This document shows positions 9,146 through 18,834 of a stretch of DNA of 64,000 bases, in pieces. The stretch is from Bacillus glycinifermentans (GTDB lineage: Bacteria > Bacillota > Bacilli > Bacillales > Bacillaceae): the NCBI RefSeq assembly GCF_001042475.2, contig NZ_LECW02000020.1, forward strand, positions 124,001 to 188,000, read 5' to 3'. Position numbers and translations under genes: made by a program. A model generated the notes under the pieces. It was not told the DNA's origin and searched no databases. It worked only from the letters and a program-made list of their open reading frames with translations. Position 1 is the stretch's first letter; each line of letters begins with the position of its first letter.

Positions 9146-10357
9146 TCACCTCGCTTTCAAAAAAACATGCGAAAAGCGCTCTCCGCTAATGACGCTGACT
9201 TCGATTCCGCGCGCTTTTACATGCTCGATCGCCGCATTCTCTTCCGGTGAGACAGCGCCGCCTTTTTCTTTGATGAGAAATACGGACGGCGCCTTGTCTT
9301 TTGATGCGTTTCCCAACACGTGCGATAACCCGGCTGTCATGCGGCCTGTCACGATATATTTCGCCGTCTTCCTCATATCGGGCAGCTGAAGCTCGCTCTC
9401 CAGCAGCTTGTGAAACGGATGGGGGGAATCGCAATCTGCCAGCGCCAAATGATGAAAGAGCTTCCTTAAATGATCTTCTCCGCCGCGGATCGGAAACAAG
9501 GATCGATCTTTTCCAATCGAAACAAGCCCGGCACAGGCCCCGTTTTGAAGGGCCGCGCGCAGCACCGAAGCGGTAAAGACAACGATGTCTTCAAAAGCCG
9601 GAGAAGGGGTACGATCCATGAAAACGCACAAATTCCGGCCCTTCACCTGTTCAAACTCCTTTGTCATCAGCCGGTTCCGCCTCGCCGACGTCTTCCAGTC
9701 CACCCACGAAAAGCGGTCCCCCGGCTGATATTCCCTCACGCTTGAAGCCAAATAGCTGTTTTGCCTCTGAAAGTCGGCGGCATGTCCGGCTTTATCGTCA
9801 AAGCTTCCAGTATTGGCATCGTACCTGATCTTTTGATACGAAGGCAGAACGAGAAATGAGGTTTCAAGCCGTACATATACTTCCTTTTCCAGAAGCCCCA
9901 AGGGATCGCCTGTACGGATTCTGACCGTGTTGAGACGATGATCGCCCCTCGGAACGGACGGGATCGTATAAGCCATTTTGATTTCTTTTTGAAACCAGGG
10001 AAAAAGAAACCGCAGCGCTCTCTGCGCATGGCCGTTTTTTAAAAGAGACCCGGGAAGGCAGTCTTCAACGATCATAAACATAAGCGGAAACGGAAATTTT
10101 CTCTTTATGGTAATGACGGCTTCAAGCTGATCGCCGGCTTTAAACTGTCCGCGGCTGAGCGTTCGTTCGGCCTCGATTTTCTTCAGCGGGTACATAGCAA
10201 ATAAGACGGCGTACAAGACGAAGGGAAGAAAAACGTAAAACAAAAACCAGCTGACAAATCCCCCTTGAAACATCGCATAGCAGAACGTCGATATTAAAAG
10301 AAGAAATAAAATAAACAGCTTCCACCAAAACCTGATATGACCGATGCGCTCTCTCAT
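9146..10357 (-). CDS. yeaD: YeaD, DUF58 protein
   Basis: A 403-residue protein with two N-terminal membrane helices (about residues 10-60) and the DUF58 signature VREYQPGDRFSWVDWKTSAR near residue 210, followed by a von Willebrand A-like fold region (LCVFMDRTPSPAFEDIVVF). DUF58 proteins usually pair with MoxR AAA+ ATPases. The start codon overlaps the yeaC stop (TAATG), and only one base separates its stop from the yebA start, so the three genes are translationally coupled. Confidence 0.88.
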   Translation of the reverse strand: MRERIGHIRFWWKLFILFLLLISTFCYAMFQGGFVSWFLFYVFLPFVLYAVLFAMYPLKKIEAERTLSRGQFKAGDQLEAVITIKRKFPFPLMFMIVEDCLPGSLLKNGHAQRALRFLFPWFQKEIKMAYTIPSVPRGDHRLNTVRIRTGDPLGLLEKEVYVRLETSFLVLPSYQKIRYDANTGSFDDKAGHAADFQRQNSYLASSVREYQPGDRFSWVDWKTSARRNRLMTKEFEQVKGRNLCVFMDRTPSPAFEDIVVFTASVLRAALQNGACAGLVSIGKDRSLFPIRGGEDHLRKLFHHLALADCDSPHPFHKLLESELQLPDMRKTAKYIVTGRMTAGLSHVLGNASKDKAPSVFLIKEKGGAVSPEENAAIEHVKARGIEVSVISGERFSHVFLKAR

Positions 10358-11319
10358 TATCTGCTCATCGACCTTCCAACGGGAACCTTCGCTTTCGCCA
10401 TGATCTCCTGAAGAACCGTCTCCGGACGCTTTCCTTCAAATTTCGCCTCCGACCGCAAAATCATTCTGTGCGGAAGCGTAAAAGGCGCAAGGTACTGGAT
10501 ATCATCCGGTATTACATAATCGCGGTTATACAGGAAAGCAAACGCCTGCGCAGCTTTCATCAGGGCGATCGAACCGCGGGGGCTGACGCCGAGATAGACG
10601 TCTGAATGATGTCTTGTTTGTTGCGTGATGTCAACAATATATTCCTTAATGGAAGCATCCACATAAACCGTTTCGGCCTCTTTTTGGAAGCCGGCCAGCT
10701 CATCCTTCGTGATCACCGGCTCAATCTCCTCAATCGGACGGCTTTTTTCCTGAAGGTCCAGCACACGAATCTCTTCAGCGACCGTTGGATAGCCCATTCG
10801 AAGCTTGAATAGAAAGCGGTCAAGCTGTGCTTCAGGCAGCGGATACGTTCCTTCATATTCCACCGGGTTTTGGGTAGCCATGACAAAAAAAGGCTTAGAA
10901 AGCGGCATCGTCACACCGTCGACGGTCACGCTCCCTTCCTCCATCGCTTCAAGCAGAGCCGACTGGGTTTTTGGCGATGTACGGTTGATTTCATCCGCCA
11001 ACACGATATCCCCCATAATCGGGCCTGAACGGTATTCAAATTCAAGGGTTTTCGGATTATATATGGAAACGCCTGTTACGTCTGATGGCAGTAAATCCGG
11101 CGTAAACTGAATTCTCTTAAATTCGGCGCCCGTCGATTTCGCCAGCGTGCGAACCATCATCGTCTTCCCCACTCCGGGCACATCCTCCAAAAGCACATGG
11201 CCGTTGGCAAGAATGGCGGTCAGGCTCAATACGGCAATATCTTTCTTTCCTACCATTACTTTATCAATATTATCGGCTACTTTTCCCAAAACAGGATGCA
11301 GCGTTTCTTCGTAAGCCAT
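10357..11319 (-). CDS. yeaC: YeaC, MoxR-family AAA+ ATPase
   Basis: A 320-residue AAA+ protein: Walker A DVPGVGKT near residue 40, Walker B IVLADEIN near residue 103, sensor 1 ATQNP near residue 147, and LPEAQLDRF just after, all typical of MoxR. Expected to remodel or activate a partner, likely the DUF58 and transglutaminase proteins encoded downstream. The start is the ATG of MAYEETLH, six bases after AGGAGG; an upstream in-frame ATG would lie before that site. First gene of the yeaC-yeaD-yebA operon. Confidence 0.92.
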   Translation of the reverse strand: MAYEETLHPVLGKVADNIDKVMVGKKDIAVLSLTAILANGHVLLEDVPGVGKTMMVRTLAKSTGAEFKRIQFTPDLLPSDVTGVSIYNPKTLEFEYRSGPIMGDIVLADEINRTSPKTQSALLEAMEEGSVTVDGVTMPLSKPFFVMATQNPVEYEGTYPLPEAQLDRFLFKLRMGYPTVAEEIRVLDLQEKSRPIEEIEPVITKDELAGFQKEAETVYVDASIKEYIVDITQQTRHHSDVYLGVSPRGSIALMKAAQAFAFLYNRDYVIPDDIQYLAPFTLPHRMILRSEAKFEGKRPETVLQEIMAKAKVPVGRSMSR

Positions 11320-11420
11320 CCTTTTCCTCCTCATGCGTACGGATTCGAAATTGATTTAACTTTACGATAAACGATGTTTCGGCAGAAAACAACTAAATGG
11401 TTAAACTCTCTTTCTATGTA

Positions 11421-11460
11421 AATAAAAATAACCTTTTCCAAAATGAAAAAGGTTATTTTT
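11421..11460 (-). terminator. Terminator after mneS
   Basis: Minus-strand stem AAAATAACCTTTTTC / GAAAAGGTTATTTT with a short loop, then TTTATTTA. The mneS stop codon lies inside the stem. Confidence 0.85.
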
Positions 11461-12331
11461 CGCCGTCTTTGAACGGTTCTATATGAACATGTGAGTGGAT
11501 GATCGAGTGCTCCTCCTGCATTTTTCTTTCGATCTCATCGGCGATATCGTGGCTTTCCAAAATGTTCAGATCAGGCCTCACCTCTACGATGACTTCAACA
11601 TGCACGGCGCTTCCCAAATATCTCGCCTTCACATCCTTGATCCTGCCGACGCCGGGAACTTTTTGAATCGTTTCTTTATATGTCGAAATATCCTTTATAT
11701 CAAATCCGTCCGTCAAGGAATGAGCGGCTTCTTTAAAAATGTCCCACGCGGTTTTGCAAATGATCAGCCCGATGATAAACGCCGCTAACGTATCGACCCA
11801 GGCGAGGTTAAATTGCGACGCAAAAATACCGGTAAACGTTCCGATGCTGACGATGGCATCAGATCTATTATCTGCAGCTGCCGCATGCAGTGCCTGGCTG
11901 TTCACCTTTTCGGCGAGCCGCCTATTATAGGCGTACACCAAAAACATCACGGCCGCACTCCCGACCGCCGTCCAAGCCGCTATCATATCAGGGGTGGTTT
12001 CCCGCGGATGCAAAAATGACTCCCCCGAACTATACAGAACCTCAAGCCCGACAACCATCATGATAAAAGAAGCGACGAGCGAGGCGATCGTCTCAGCTCT
12101 AAAGTGTCCGTACGGATGGTCTTCATCAGGCGGCTTTTGCGAAATCCTGAGACCGATCAGCACCGCTAAAGAGGCAATGATGTCCGTCGTATTGTTAAGC
12201 CCGTCTGCCTTGAGGGCCTCGGAATGAAAGACGTATCCGATGAACAGCTTAACGGCCGACAGAACGAGGTAAGCGCAAATGCTGACCCACGCCCCGGTTT
12301 CTCCTTTTTTTAATTCGTCGTACCTTTCCAT
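11453..12331 (-). CDS. mneS: Cation diffusion facilitator, manganese efflux protein MneS (YeaB)
   Basis: A 292-residue CDF transporter. Six membrane segments in residues 10-205 with the metal-site patterns HSEALKADGLNNTTD near residue 35 and HAAAADNRSDA near 150 (the D/H-x3-D pairs), then a cytoplasmic ferredoxin-like domain rich in His (HSHVHIEPF at the end). B. subtilis YeaB/MneS exports Mn(II) with MneP. Start chosen at MERYDELKK, which follows GGAAAGGAAG; longer in-frame starts have no ribosome site. It lies next to yeaC as in B. subtilis. Confidence 0.85.
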   Translation of the reverse strand: MERYDELKKGETGAWVSICAYLVLSAVKLFIGYVFHSEALKADGLNNTTDIIASLAVLIGLRISQKPPDEDHPYGHFRAETIASLVASFIMMVVGLEVLYSSGESFLHPRETTPDMIAAWTAVGSAAVMFLVYAYNRRLAEKVNSQALHAAAADNRSDAIVSIGTFTGIFASQFNLAWVDTLAAFIIGLIICKTAWDIFKEAAHSLTDGFDIKDISTYKETIQKVPGVGRIKDVKARYLGSAVHVEVIVEVRPDLNILESHDIADEIERKMQEEHSIIHSHVHIEPFKDGEK

Positions 12332-12643
12332 AAAAAGCTTCCTTTCCCATCCGTGTATTCGCTTTTTAATCATACAAAGCAAAACTTGAGTGAGTCTATA
12401 GAAACATGATTCACTTCTTGCAGAATTATAGACGCAATAGAACATTTTTTAACGGAGGAAACATATTTCAATTCGGCCAATCCCCGATAAACCCCGGTGC
12501 ATCAAGGTTTCCCAAAAACTGTTTTCACCCCTCGGAATAAAAGCAAAACGGCTTCAATGTCTTTTCTGAATATTATTTCTTTTTTTCATAAAGGAGATAA
12601 CGGCAAAAGCCTTGCAGCAAAATCTCCTGCAAAGCTTGTTCAT
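12332..12643. other. Intergenic region with no gene seen
   Basis: This 312-base stretch between mneS and the broken acyltransferase gene holds the mneS upstream region. Reading frames in it show no ribosome site or family likeness. No clear terminator follows the acyltransferase gene. Confidence 0.5.
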
Positions 12644-13647
12644 TCAGCATCTTCTTCTCCTTCCGAGCAAGACCGGGTACCTGTTCAAAATGAAAATGCA
12701 CGGAACCATAATCATCAAGGTTGCAGCCGTATATACGCCGCTCCACACGACAGAGCCGTAGGTCTCATCAAGAGAAACATTCATGAGATAATAAACGACG
12801 GCTTTTAACGCCCGGATCACCGGGTAGTGTAGGACAAGGATAACCAATGAATTTTTGCCGAGGAATTGAAGAGGCGCGGCATACTGAAGTTTAAAGCTTG
12901 CGAAAATCACGCCGGCCGTCCCTAAAAATGACGTGATATAAAAGATCGCCATGTTTCCGTACTCATTCGCTCTCATATCCACCCTGACATTCCGGCTTTG
13001 AAGAAAGCCGACAGCAATAAACAGAATCACCGCGATCAGCAGTGCTTTGCGATGCTTGACGTTCCGCAAATCTTGTTTCAGAAAATAACCGGCCGTGTAG
13101 AAGGAAAGAGCGGTCAATGCCACTTCGATATTCCACGGAAGCTTGATTTCGAAATATTGATAATTGAAATAGCTTAACAGAGCGCATAACATGACGATAA
13201 ATACGACATATCGGGCCTTCAGCCCATTTCTCATTACGAAAAACAGCATTTCTACAACGAACAGACACGTTAAAAACCAGAGAGCCGGATTATGCGTCAG
13301 CATTAGTCATCAGGCATGGAATAGAAAATTCCTTTAAACGGAACAAGCGGATCGACGTCCGCGCTGCCGCTGAACGTAAAATGCCTTTCGACGAAAAACC
13401 AGAACAAATAGGCAAGGGCGGAAAATATGAAGTAAGGCAGAAGGAGCGTCTTCACCTTTTTGTACAGGAACGAAAGAAAGGTCATATTCGCATCATGATA
13501 GACAAGCCCTGACAAAAAGAAAAACAGCGGCATATGAAAAGAAAAAATGAAGGTCTTCAGCCAATCGGTCGTCGGCGTATGACCTAAAACGACCAAAATA
13601 ATTCCCAGCCCTTTTGACACATCGATCCAATCTATCCTTTTCGGCAC
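12644..13647 (-). pseudogene. Acyltransferase-3 family membrane protein, frameshifted
   Basis: Two adjoining frames encode one protein. Residues 1-114 (13647-13303, GTG start after AAAGGAG) read RIDWIDVSKGLGIILVVLGH, the N-terminal signature of acyltransferase-3/OafA-like membrane O-acyltransferases, and stop after IFYSMPDD. The second frame (13303-12644, 219 residues) continues with THNPALWFLTCLFVVEML and six more membrane segments. The sum, about 333 residues, is the usual family length. Adding one base at GACTAATG (for example GACTTAATG) would join the frames. Either a one-base deletion in the strain or a sequence error. Substrate unknown; such enzymes acetylate surface sugars. Confidence 0.75.
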
Positions 13648-13902
13648 CCGCCAACATCTCCTTTCAAGCCGCTTTCAGCTTACCCATAATGTAACACCGC
13701 CAAACGGGAAAGCTCCACTTCCGCCCTCTTTAAAACCGCTTTCAATACGATATTTAATGGTTTTGAAACATCTTGTTCATTTCTTCGTAATACTTAGGCT
13801 CTTTTCGCCTGCGTCTATTTCTTTCCCCGGCAGGAACCTAAACAGAGGTCCCGTCTTATAATATACTGACCTATTTATCAGAACATAGAGGACAGGTGAA
13901 AC

Positions 13903-15444
13903 ATGAAGCTTGAAAAATTTGTCGACCCGCTGCCCATTCCAAAAGTGATCAAACCTCATACAAAAAGCAAGACAAAAACCTATTATGAGGTAACGATGAA
14001 AGAGTTTTATCAAAAGCTTCACCGGGATCTTGAACCTACCAGGCTTTTCGGCTATAACGAAAGCTATCCTGGGCCTACGTTTGAAGTCAAAAAAAACGAA
14101 AAGGTCGCCGTCAAATGGCTGAATAAACTGCCGCGTTATCACTTTCTCCCGATTGACCACACGATTCACCATGACGGCCATGAAGAGCATGAAGTGAAAA
14201 CGGTCGTCCATCTCCACGGGGGAAATACGCCGGCAGACAGCGACGGCTATCCGGAAGCCTGGTATACGAAGAATTTTAAAGAAACGGGGCCGTTTTTCGA
14301 AAGGGAGGTGTATGAATACCCCAATCATCAGGACGCTTGCGCTCTCTGGTACCACGACCACGCCATGGCGATTACGAGGCTGAATGTATATGCGGGCCTT
14401 GTCGGCTTATATTTTATCCGCGATAAGGAAGAACAGTCACTAAACATACCAAAAGGAGAATATGAGATCCCCCTTTTGATCCAGGATAAGTCGCTGAATG
14501 AAGACGGTTCATTGTTTTATCCGCGGCAGCCCGAAAACGCATCCCGGGATCTGCCGAATCCGTCGATCGTTCCCGGGTTTTGCGGGGATACCATTTTAGT
14601 GAATGGCAAGGTGTGGCCTTATGCTGAAATCGAACCGCGAAAATACCGTTTCCGCGTTCTGAACGCTTCAAATTCAAGAATATTTGAGCTGTATTTCGAT
14701 TCAGACCATGCGATGTATCAAATCGGAACAGACGGAGGCCTTCTCCAGCGTCCGGCAAGAGTCCAATCGATCACGATCGCCCCGGCTGAAAGGTTCGACA
14801 TCATCGTCGATTTTTCGGATGCCGAAGGCCAAACGATCACATTGAAAAACCGGATCGGCTGCGGCGGAGAAGAAGCAGACCCGGAAACCGATGCCGATAT
14901 CATGCAGTTCCGTGTGACAAAACCATTAAAACAAAAGGATACGAGCAAAATTCCAAGCATATTAAGAAAGCGGCCGTTTATCAAAAAACAAAAAATCGAT
15001 GCCATCAGAAAATTGACATTGGGTGCGTCGCAGGATCAATACGGCAGGCCCGTCCTGCTCCTGAACAATACGCGATGGAGCGACCCTGTAACAGAGACGC
15101 CTAGGCGGAACAGCACCGAAATCTGGTCGATCGTCAATGCGGGAGGAGCGATTCATCCGATTCATTTGCACCTTATTCAATTTTTCATTCTCGACCACCG
15201 CCCGTTTGATACAGAGCGCTTTCAGCAAAATGGGGAGCTGATTTTTACAGGCCCTGCCGTCGCTCCAGCTGCAAACGAAAGAGGCATGAAAGATACCGTA
15301 AAAGTACCGCCTGGATCGGTCACGCGGATTCTCGCCACTTTCAGCCCGTACAGCGGCAGATATGTATGGCATTGCCACATACTGGAGCATGAAGATTATG
15401 ATATGATGCGGCCTCTTGAAGTCACTGATTTTCACACTCAATAA
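13903..15444 (+). CDS. cotA: CotA, outer spore coat laccase (multicopper oxidase)
   Basis: Oxidises phenolic substrates on the spore surface and gives the brown spore pigment in B. subtilis. 513 residues, the family length, no signal peptide. Copper ligands are visible: HLHGG (His103, His105), WYHDH (His151, His153), HPIHLHL near 420, and the C-terminal HCHILEHEDYDMM with His490-Cys491-His492, His496 and an axial Met at 501/502. The N-terminus KLEKFVDPLPIP matches CotA. Ribosome site GAGGACAGGTG. It is monocistronic with a terminator. SigK control is expected from the family, but I cannot define the promoter firmly. Confidence 0.95.
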   Translation: MKLEKFVDPLPIPKVIKPHTKSKTKTYYEVTMKEFYQKLHRDLEPTRLFGYNESYPGPTFEVKKNEKVAVKWLNKLPRYHFLPIDHTIHHDGHEEHEVKTVVHLHGGNTPADSDGYPEAWYTKNFKETGPFFEREVYEYPNHQDACALWYHDHAMAITRLNVYAGLVGLYFIRDKEEQSLNIPKGEYEIPLLIQDKSLNEDGSLFYPRQPENASRDLPNPSIVPGFCGDTILVNGKVWPYAEIEPRKYRFRVLNASNSRIFELYFDSDHAMYQIGTDGGLLQRPARVQSITIAPAERFDIIVDFSDAEGQTITLKNRIGCGGEEADPETDADIMQFRVTKPLKQKDTSKIPSILRKRPFIKKQKIDAIRKLTLGASQDQYGRPVLLLNNTRWSDPVTETPRRNSTEIWSIVNAGGAIHPIHLHLIQFFILDHRPFDTERFQQNGELIFTGPAVAPAANERGMKDTVKVPPGSVTRILATFSPYSGRYVWHCHILEHEDYDMMRPLEVTDFHTQ

Positions 15445-15447
15445 CAA

Positions 15448-15476
15448 AAGCCTCCGCAAAAGGAGGCTTTTTATTT
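15448..15476 (+). terminator. Terminator after cotA
   Basis: Stem AAGCCTCC / GGAGGCTT with a GCAAAA loop, followed by TTTATTTT, immediately after the cotA stop. Confidence 0.88.
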
Positions 15477-15558
15477 TCTAAAAAGCACAAATGATCAAAA
15501 AATAGAGCTTTCAATCGTGTACAATAAGGGCAAGAAAACCTTGAAAGGCTGCGATAAA

Positions 15559-16428
15559 GTGGACGATTACGAAAGAATTCAACATGCGGTTCGTTTTATG
15601 GAAGAAAACCTTCAAAACGAATTAAAGGTCACCGACATTGCGTCGAAGGCTTGTTTTTCGCCATTTCATTTCCAACGGCTTTTTCAAGCCATTTCCGGTT
15701 TTTCTGTACAAGAGTATATTCGCCGCAGAAGGCTGTCTGAAGCCGCCGGACTGCTGAAGGAAACCGACAGGACCATTCTGGACATAGCAATTGATTTTCA
15801 ATATGGCTCCCAGGAAGCTTTCAGCCGCGCATTTGCGAATTGTTTCGGGATCACCCCGGGCAAATACCGCAAGACAAACATCGACCTGAATGATCAGCAT
15901 GAAATCAATTTCCTCGATTTTAAGACAAGCATCAATGAAGACGAATCGATTCCCAGACCGAACATTATTCAGCTCGACAGCATACAGATTGTCGGTTATG
16001 AGTATCATACCGATCTAAACGGCGAAAGGTATTTTGCAGACATTCCGGGATTCTATCATGATTTCGGAGCCAATGAATATTATATGCAGATCCCCGGCAA
16101 AGCAGCGCCTGATATGTCATACGGCATATCGTGCAATTTTCAGGATGAGGGCGGATTTTCATTCGTCGTCGGGGAAGCGGTTCAGAAACCGACCGAAACA
16201 ATACCGGAATCGTTTGTTCATCTTGACATTCCCGGGGGAACATATGCCATGTTTGAGGTAAACGGCCGGACTGAGTTGGTTCAAAACACAAGAAGATACA
16301 TCTATCGCACATGGCTTCCAAATGCGAATTATGAAAGAAGGGAAGGACCGGATTTTGAGGTGACAGACGTTCGCCGTTCCTGTTTTCCGGATGACATGAA
16401 AATGAAAATCTATATTCCTATTTTCTAA
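15559..16428 (+). CDS. AraC-family regulator with GyrI-like effector domain
   Basis: A 289-residue transcription factor. The N-terminal AraC DNA-binding domain (residues about 5-105) shows both helix-turn-helix units: LKVTDIASKACFSPFHFQRLF and ILDIAIDFQYGSQEAFSRAF followed by FGITPGKYRK. The C-terminal part (about 145-289) resembles GyrI-like/Rob-type small-molecule binding domains. I prefer the GTG at VDDYERIQ, preceded by GAAAGG; a start 14 codons upstream is possible. Its target is not evident. An inverted repeat ATGCCGG/CCGGCAT follows the stop and may end transcription. Confidence 0.82.
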   Translation: MDDYERIQHAVRFMEENLQNELKVTDIASKACFSPFHFQRLFQAISGFSVQEYIRRRRLSEAAGLLKETDRTILDIAIDFQYGSQEAFSRAFANCFGITPGKYRKTNIDLNDQHEINFLDFKTSINEDESIPRPNIIQLDSIQIVGYEYHTDLNGERYFADIPGFYHDFGANEYYMQIPGKAAPDMSYGISCNFQDEGGFSFVVGEAVQKPTETIPESFVHLDIPGGTYAMFEVNGRTELVQNTRRYIYRTWLPNANYERREGPDFEVTDVRRSCFPDDMKMKIYIPIF

Positions 16429-16467
16429 ATGCCGGGAACCCGTTCATGGATTTCCGGCATGGCCTGA

Positions 16468-17112
16468 TCAGATCGCTTTTATCGCTTCAGCGATGGCCGT
16501 TTCTCCTGAAAGCAGGTCAAACGAACGGCGGAATGTGCGCTCTTCGCTAAGCGCGGCGGCGACCGTTGCGGCTACGTCTTCGCGCGGGATCGTTCCGCGC
16601 TCCAAGTTTTCTGCGGCTTTTATTTTTCCTGTGCCCGGTTCGTTTAAAAGCCCTCCGGGACGGATGATCGTATACGTTAAGCTGCTTCTCTCCAGTATTT
16701 TATCCGCATAATGCTTTGCAACGAAATAAGGCTTGATGGCTTCATTCCAATTTTCCCGGTGATGGGCCTGCAAAACGCTGATCATGATAAACCGTTGAAT
16801 CCCCGCTTTTTCGGCGGCTTCAATCGTTTTTGCCGCACCGTCCAGATCGACGAGCAGCGTTTTATCAGCGCCCGTTTTACCGCCTGATCCGGCGGTAAAG
16901 ACGATCGCATCACAGCCTTTTGCCGCCTCCGCAATTTCGTGGACAGTACCTTCTAAATTGGCAAGCGCTGTCTCGATCCCCGAACGCTTCAGCGTCTCCG
17001 CCTGCTCTTCGCTTCTGACCATCGCTCTCACCTGATGTTCGCTGCTTTCCTTTAACATGCTGGTCAAGTGTTTGCCTATCTGCCCATTTGCACCGACGAT
17101 GAACACCTTCAT
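16468..17112 (-). CDS. yhfK: YhfK, NAD(P)-binding SDR-type protein
   Basis: A 214-residue atypical short-chain dehydrogenase/NAD(P)-binding protein: nucleotide motif VGANGQIGKHL at residue 6, VFTAGSGGKTGADKT near residue 71, then YFVAKHYADKILERS and the IIRPGGLLNEPGTG segment. This profile is that of B. subtilis YhfK and related NmrA-like proteins. The reaction is unknown. Good ribosome site (AAAGGAGCTGGAGTC). Confidence 0.85.
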   Translation of the reverse strand: MKVFIVGANGQIGKHLTSMLKESSEHQVRAMVRSEEQAETLKRSGIETALANLEGTVHEIAEAAKGCDAIVFTAGSGGKTGADKTLLVDLDGAAKTIEAAEKAGIQRFIMISVLQAHHRENWNEAIKPYFVAKHYADKILERSSLTYTIIRPGGLLNEPGTGKIKAAENLERGTIPREDVAATVAAALSEERTFRRSFDLLSGETAIAEAIKAI

Positions 17113-17188
17113 TTGACTCCAGCTCCTTTCGATTCGGCTTCTTCTATTATTTCACTTTAGCAGATGCCTCTTCAAACAGCCTGCTCAC

Positions 17189-17222
17189 AAAAAAAGACCT
17201 CCCATATATCATGAGAAGTCTT
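17189..17222 (-). terminator. Terminator after the signal peptidase gene
   Basis: Minus-strand stem AGACTTCTCAT / ATGGGAGGTCT followed by seven T, directly after the stop at 17231. Confidence 0.8.
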
Positions 17223-17230
17223 TTCTTTCC

Positions 17231-17779
17231 TTATTCGATTCCGCCGATTTCATTGAATGGAAAATAGCGAAATTCAACTTTTCCGACGACAGACGATTTT
17301 GAGATAAATCCGAAATAGCGGCTGTCTCTGCTGTTTTGGCGGTTATCTCCCATAACGAATAAACTGTCTTTCGGCACTTTTGATTCGCCCGTTAATTCTT
17401 TCAGCGTAAAATTGTCCGTTAACAGTTTACCGCCTGTCAGCGTCTTTTTGTTTGGCTTTAAGTACGGCTCATCATAGGCTTTTCCATTAACATAAAGAAC
17501 GTCATTTTTCATCTCGATCGAATCCCCAGGCAGGCCGATGACTCTTTTGACATAGTCTTCGTCAGCATCCGGGGCATGAAAGATGATTTTATCGAACCGG
17601 TTAATCTCGCTGATCTTACTGACCATGACCATATTTCCGTTTTGCAATGTCGGATACATGGAGTCTCCTAAAACGGTAGACGGGGTAAACAGAAAATAGC
17701 GGCAGACGAAAACGATGGCCCCCGCGATAAGAAGCGTCCTGATCCATGAGATAACCTCTTTTTTTCTATTATTCTTCAT
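17231..17779 (-). CDS. Type I signal peptidase
   Basis: Removes signal peptides from exported proteins at the outer face of the membrane. 182 residues with one N-terminal membrane anchor (about 12-30), catalytic Ser40 in GDSMYPTL and catalytic Lys78 in DYVKRVIGLPGD, then box E FVMGDNRQNSRDSRYFG near 140. This is the Gram-positive Sip type (P class). It is more divergent than SipS or SipT as I remember them, so I do not assign a paralogue name. Monocistronic, with its own terminator. Confidence 0.93.
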   Translation of the reverse strand: MKNNRKKEVISWIRTLLIAGAIVFVCRYFLFTPSTVLGDSMYPTLQNGNMVMVSKISEINRFDKIIFHAPDADEDYVKRVIGLPGDSIEMKNDVLYVNGKAYDEPYLKPNKKTLTGGKLLTDNFTLKELTGESKVPKDSLFVMGDNRQNSRDSRYFGFISKSSVVGKVEFRYFPFNEIGGIE

Positions 17780-18040
17780 TTTTACTCTCCTTTGTATCTG
17801 CGATATCAGTTTTTTTACAGCGCGTTATGGCGGGAACTTCCCCCCTTATATCATACCAGTCTCGCATCTTTCATGCTTTATATTTAAATTAGCGTTTCCG
17901 GTACGAAAATCCTGTTATTCCCTTTCATTCTTTTTGTAATTTTTTAAGATGTTCACGAAGCATACAAAACCATTATAAATGCACAGGCAAACACATTGCT
18001 ATTGTAATAAATTATCATAACCAATAAAAGGCGGGTGATT

Positions 18041-18280
18041 GTGAGCATGTACGACTATGATGAATACGACAATTATGACCCTTACAAACGCAGGCGGAAC
18101 AGCGGGTGGAGAGCGCTTGATCCCCCGGAGAACCGCCCTTCTGATGATGACAATAACAATGACAATAACAATGACAGTAACAGCGACGGCGAAGACCGCG
18201 ACCGTTTCAAATGCAGAAAAAGAAAGTGTTTTTCCGATGATGACGATGACCGCTTCAAATGCCGGAGAAAGAAGTGCTGA
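18041..18280 (+). CDS. Small Asp/Asn-rich protein with two cysteine-containing basic repeats
   Basis: About 80 residues. The N-terminus is Tyr/Asp-rich (YDYDEYDNYDPYKRRR), the middle a run of Asp and Asn (about residues 35-55), and the C-terminus carries two similar units, DRFKCRKRKC and DRFKCRRKKC, separated by a second Asp run. Alternating acidic and basic Cys blocks recall spore coat proteins, but I recognise no named family. GTG codons at 18035 and 18041 and an ATG at 18047 are all in frame; GTG 18041 is best placed after AAAGGCGGGTGATT. A terminator follows. An upstream CATAACCAATA could be a weak SigK -10. Confidence 0.65.
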   Translation: MSMYDYDEYDNYDPYKRRRNSGWRALDPPENRPSDDDNNNDNNNDSNSDGEDRDRFKCRKRKCFSDDDDDRFKCRRKKC

Positions 18281-18292
18281 GAATGTTTGAAA

Positions 18293-18328
18293 GAAGCCGA
18301 TTTACACTGCATAATCGGCTTTTCTTTT
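18293..18328 (+). terminator. Terminator after the Asp/Asn-rich gene
   Basis: Stem AGCCGATT / AATCGGCT followed by TTTCTTTTT. Confidence 0.8.
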
Positions 18329-18394
18329 TGTCGCCCTTTGGAACAATCATCCAATCGATGAATATCATGATGGAAAAGGAGATGAAAAACAGCC

Positions 18395-18697
18395 ATGAGC
18401 GTCCCAAAAGGTGTTCAGACCTCAATGCCTCATGATCATGATAGATCTTTGCACAACCTTTGCCGCAAGTATATGCATTACCATGTCGTGCTGAAATTGA
18501 AGGACGGGCGTTCGGTTCACGGCATCCTCGAAAACGCCGGCCAGCGGGAGGCAACCGTTTACGTGCCTGAAAGAGTCACAGAAGAAAAGCAATTTTACGG
18601 CGGGAACGGATTGCCGATAAGGTCGTACCGCCGGTTTAAAAGGATGGTTTTTCCGTTTTCACAGATGACCTCTTTATACCCTTTTCCATACTATTAA
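18395..18697 (+). CDS. Small Sm-like/beta-rich protein, unknown function
   Basis: A 100-residue protein. After a His-rich start (SMPHDHDRSLHNLCRKYMHYHV) comes VVLKLKDGRSVHGILENAG, which resembles the beta-strand pattern of Sm-like domains, and a C-terminus rich in aromatic residues (MTSLYPFPYY). AAGGAG lies twelve bases before the ATG. I do not recognise the family; small aromatic-ended proteins near coat genes in Bacillus are often spore-associated, which is only a guess here. Confidence 0.6.
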   Translation: MSVPKGVQTSMPHDHDRSLHNLCRKYMHYHVVLKLKDGRSVHGILENAGQREATVYVPERVTEEKQFYGGNGLPIRSYRRFKRMVFPFSQMTSLYPFPYY

Positions 18698-18834
18698 GCT
18701 CCGGACTGTCCATATTCCGGGCAGCCCGCCGCCTCTATCTGAAATTGCATGCTCCCCGTTCGCTTGCCCGTCTATAAAGGAATGAGGGACAAGCAGCCGG
18801 CACGCGCTGGAAACGGACAAACTTATACCTCCGC

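Noticed and set aside
12497..12808. Rightward 103-codon frame beside the acyltransferase
   Set aside because: Mostly antisense to the acyltransferase end, no ribosome site, low-information composition.
13777..14361. Leftward 194-codon frame opposite the cotA start
   Set aside because: It is the antisense shadow of a clear multicopper oxidase gene; no ribosome site or family likeness.
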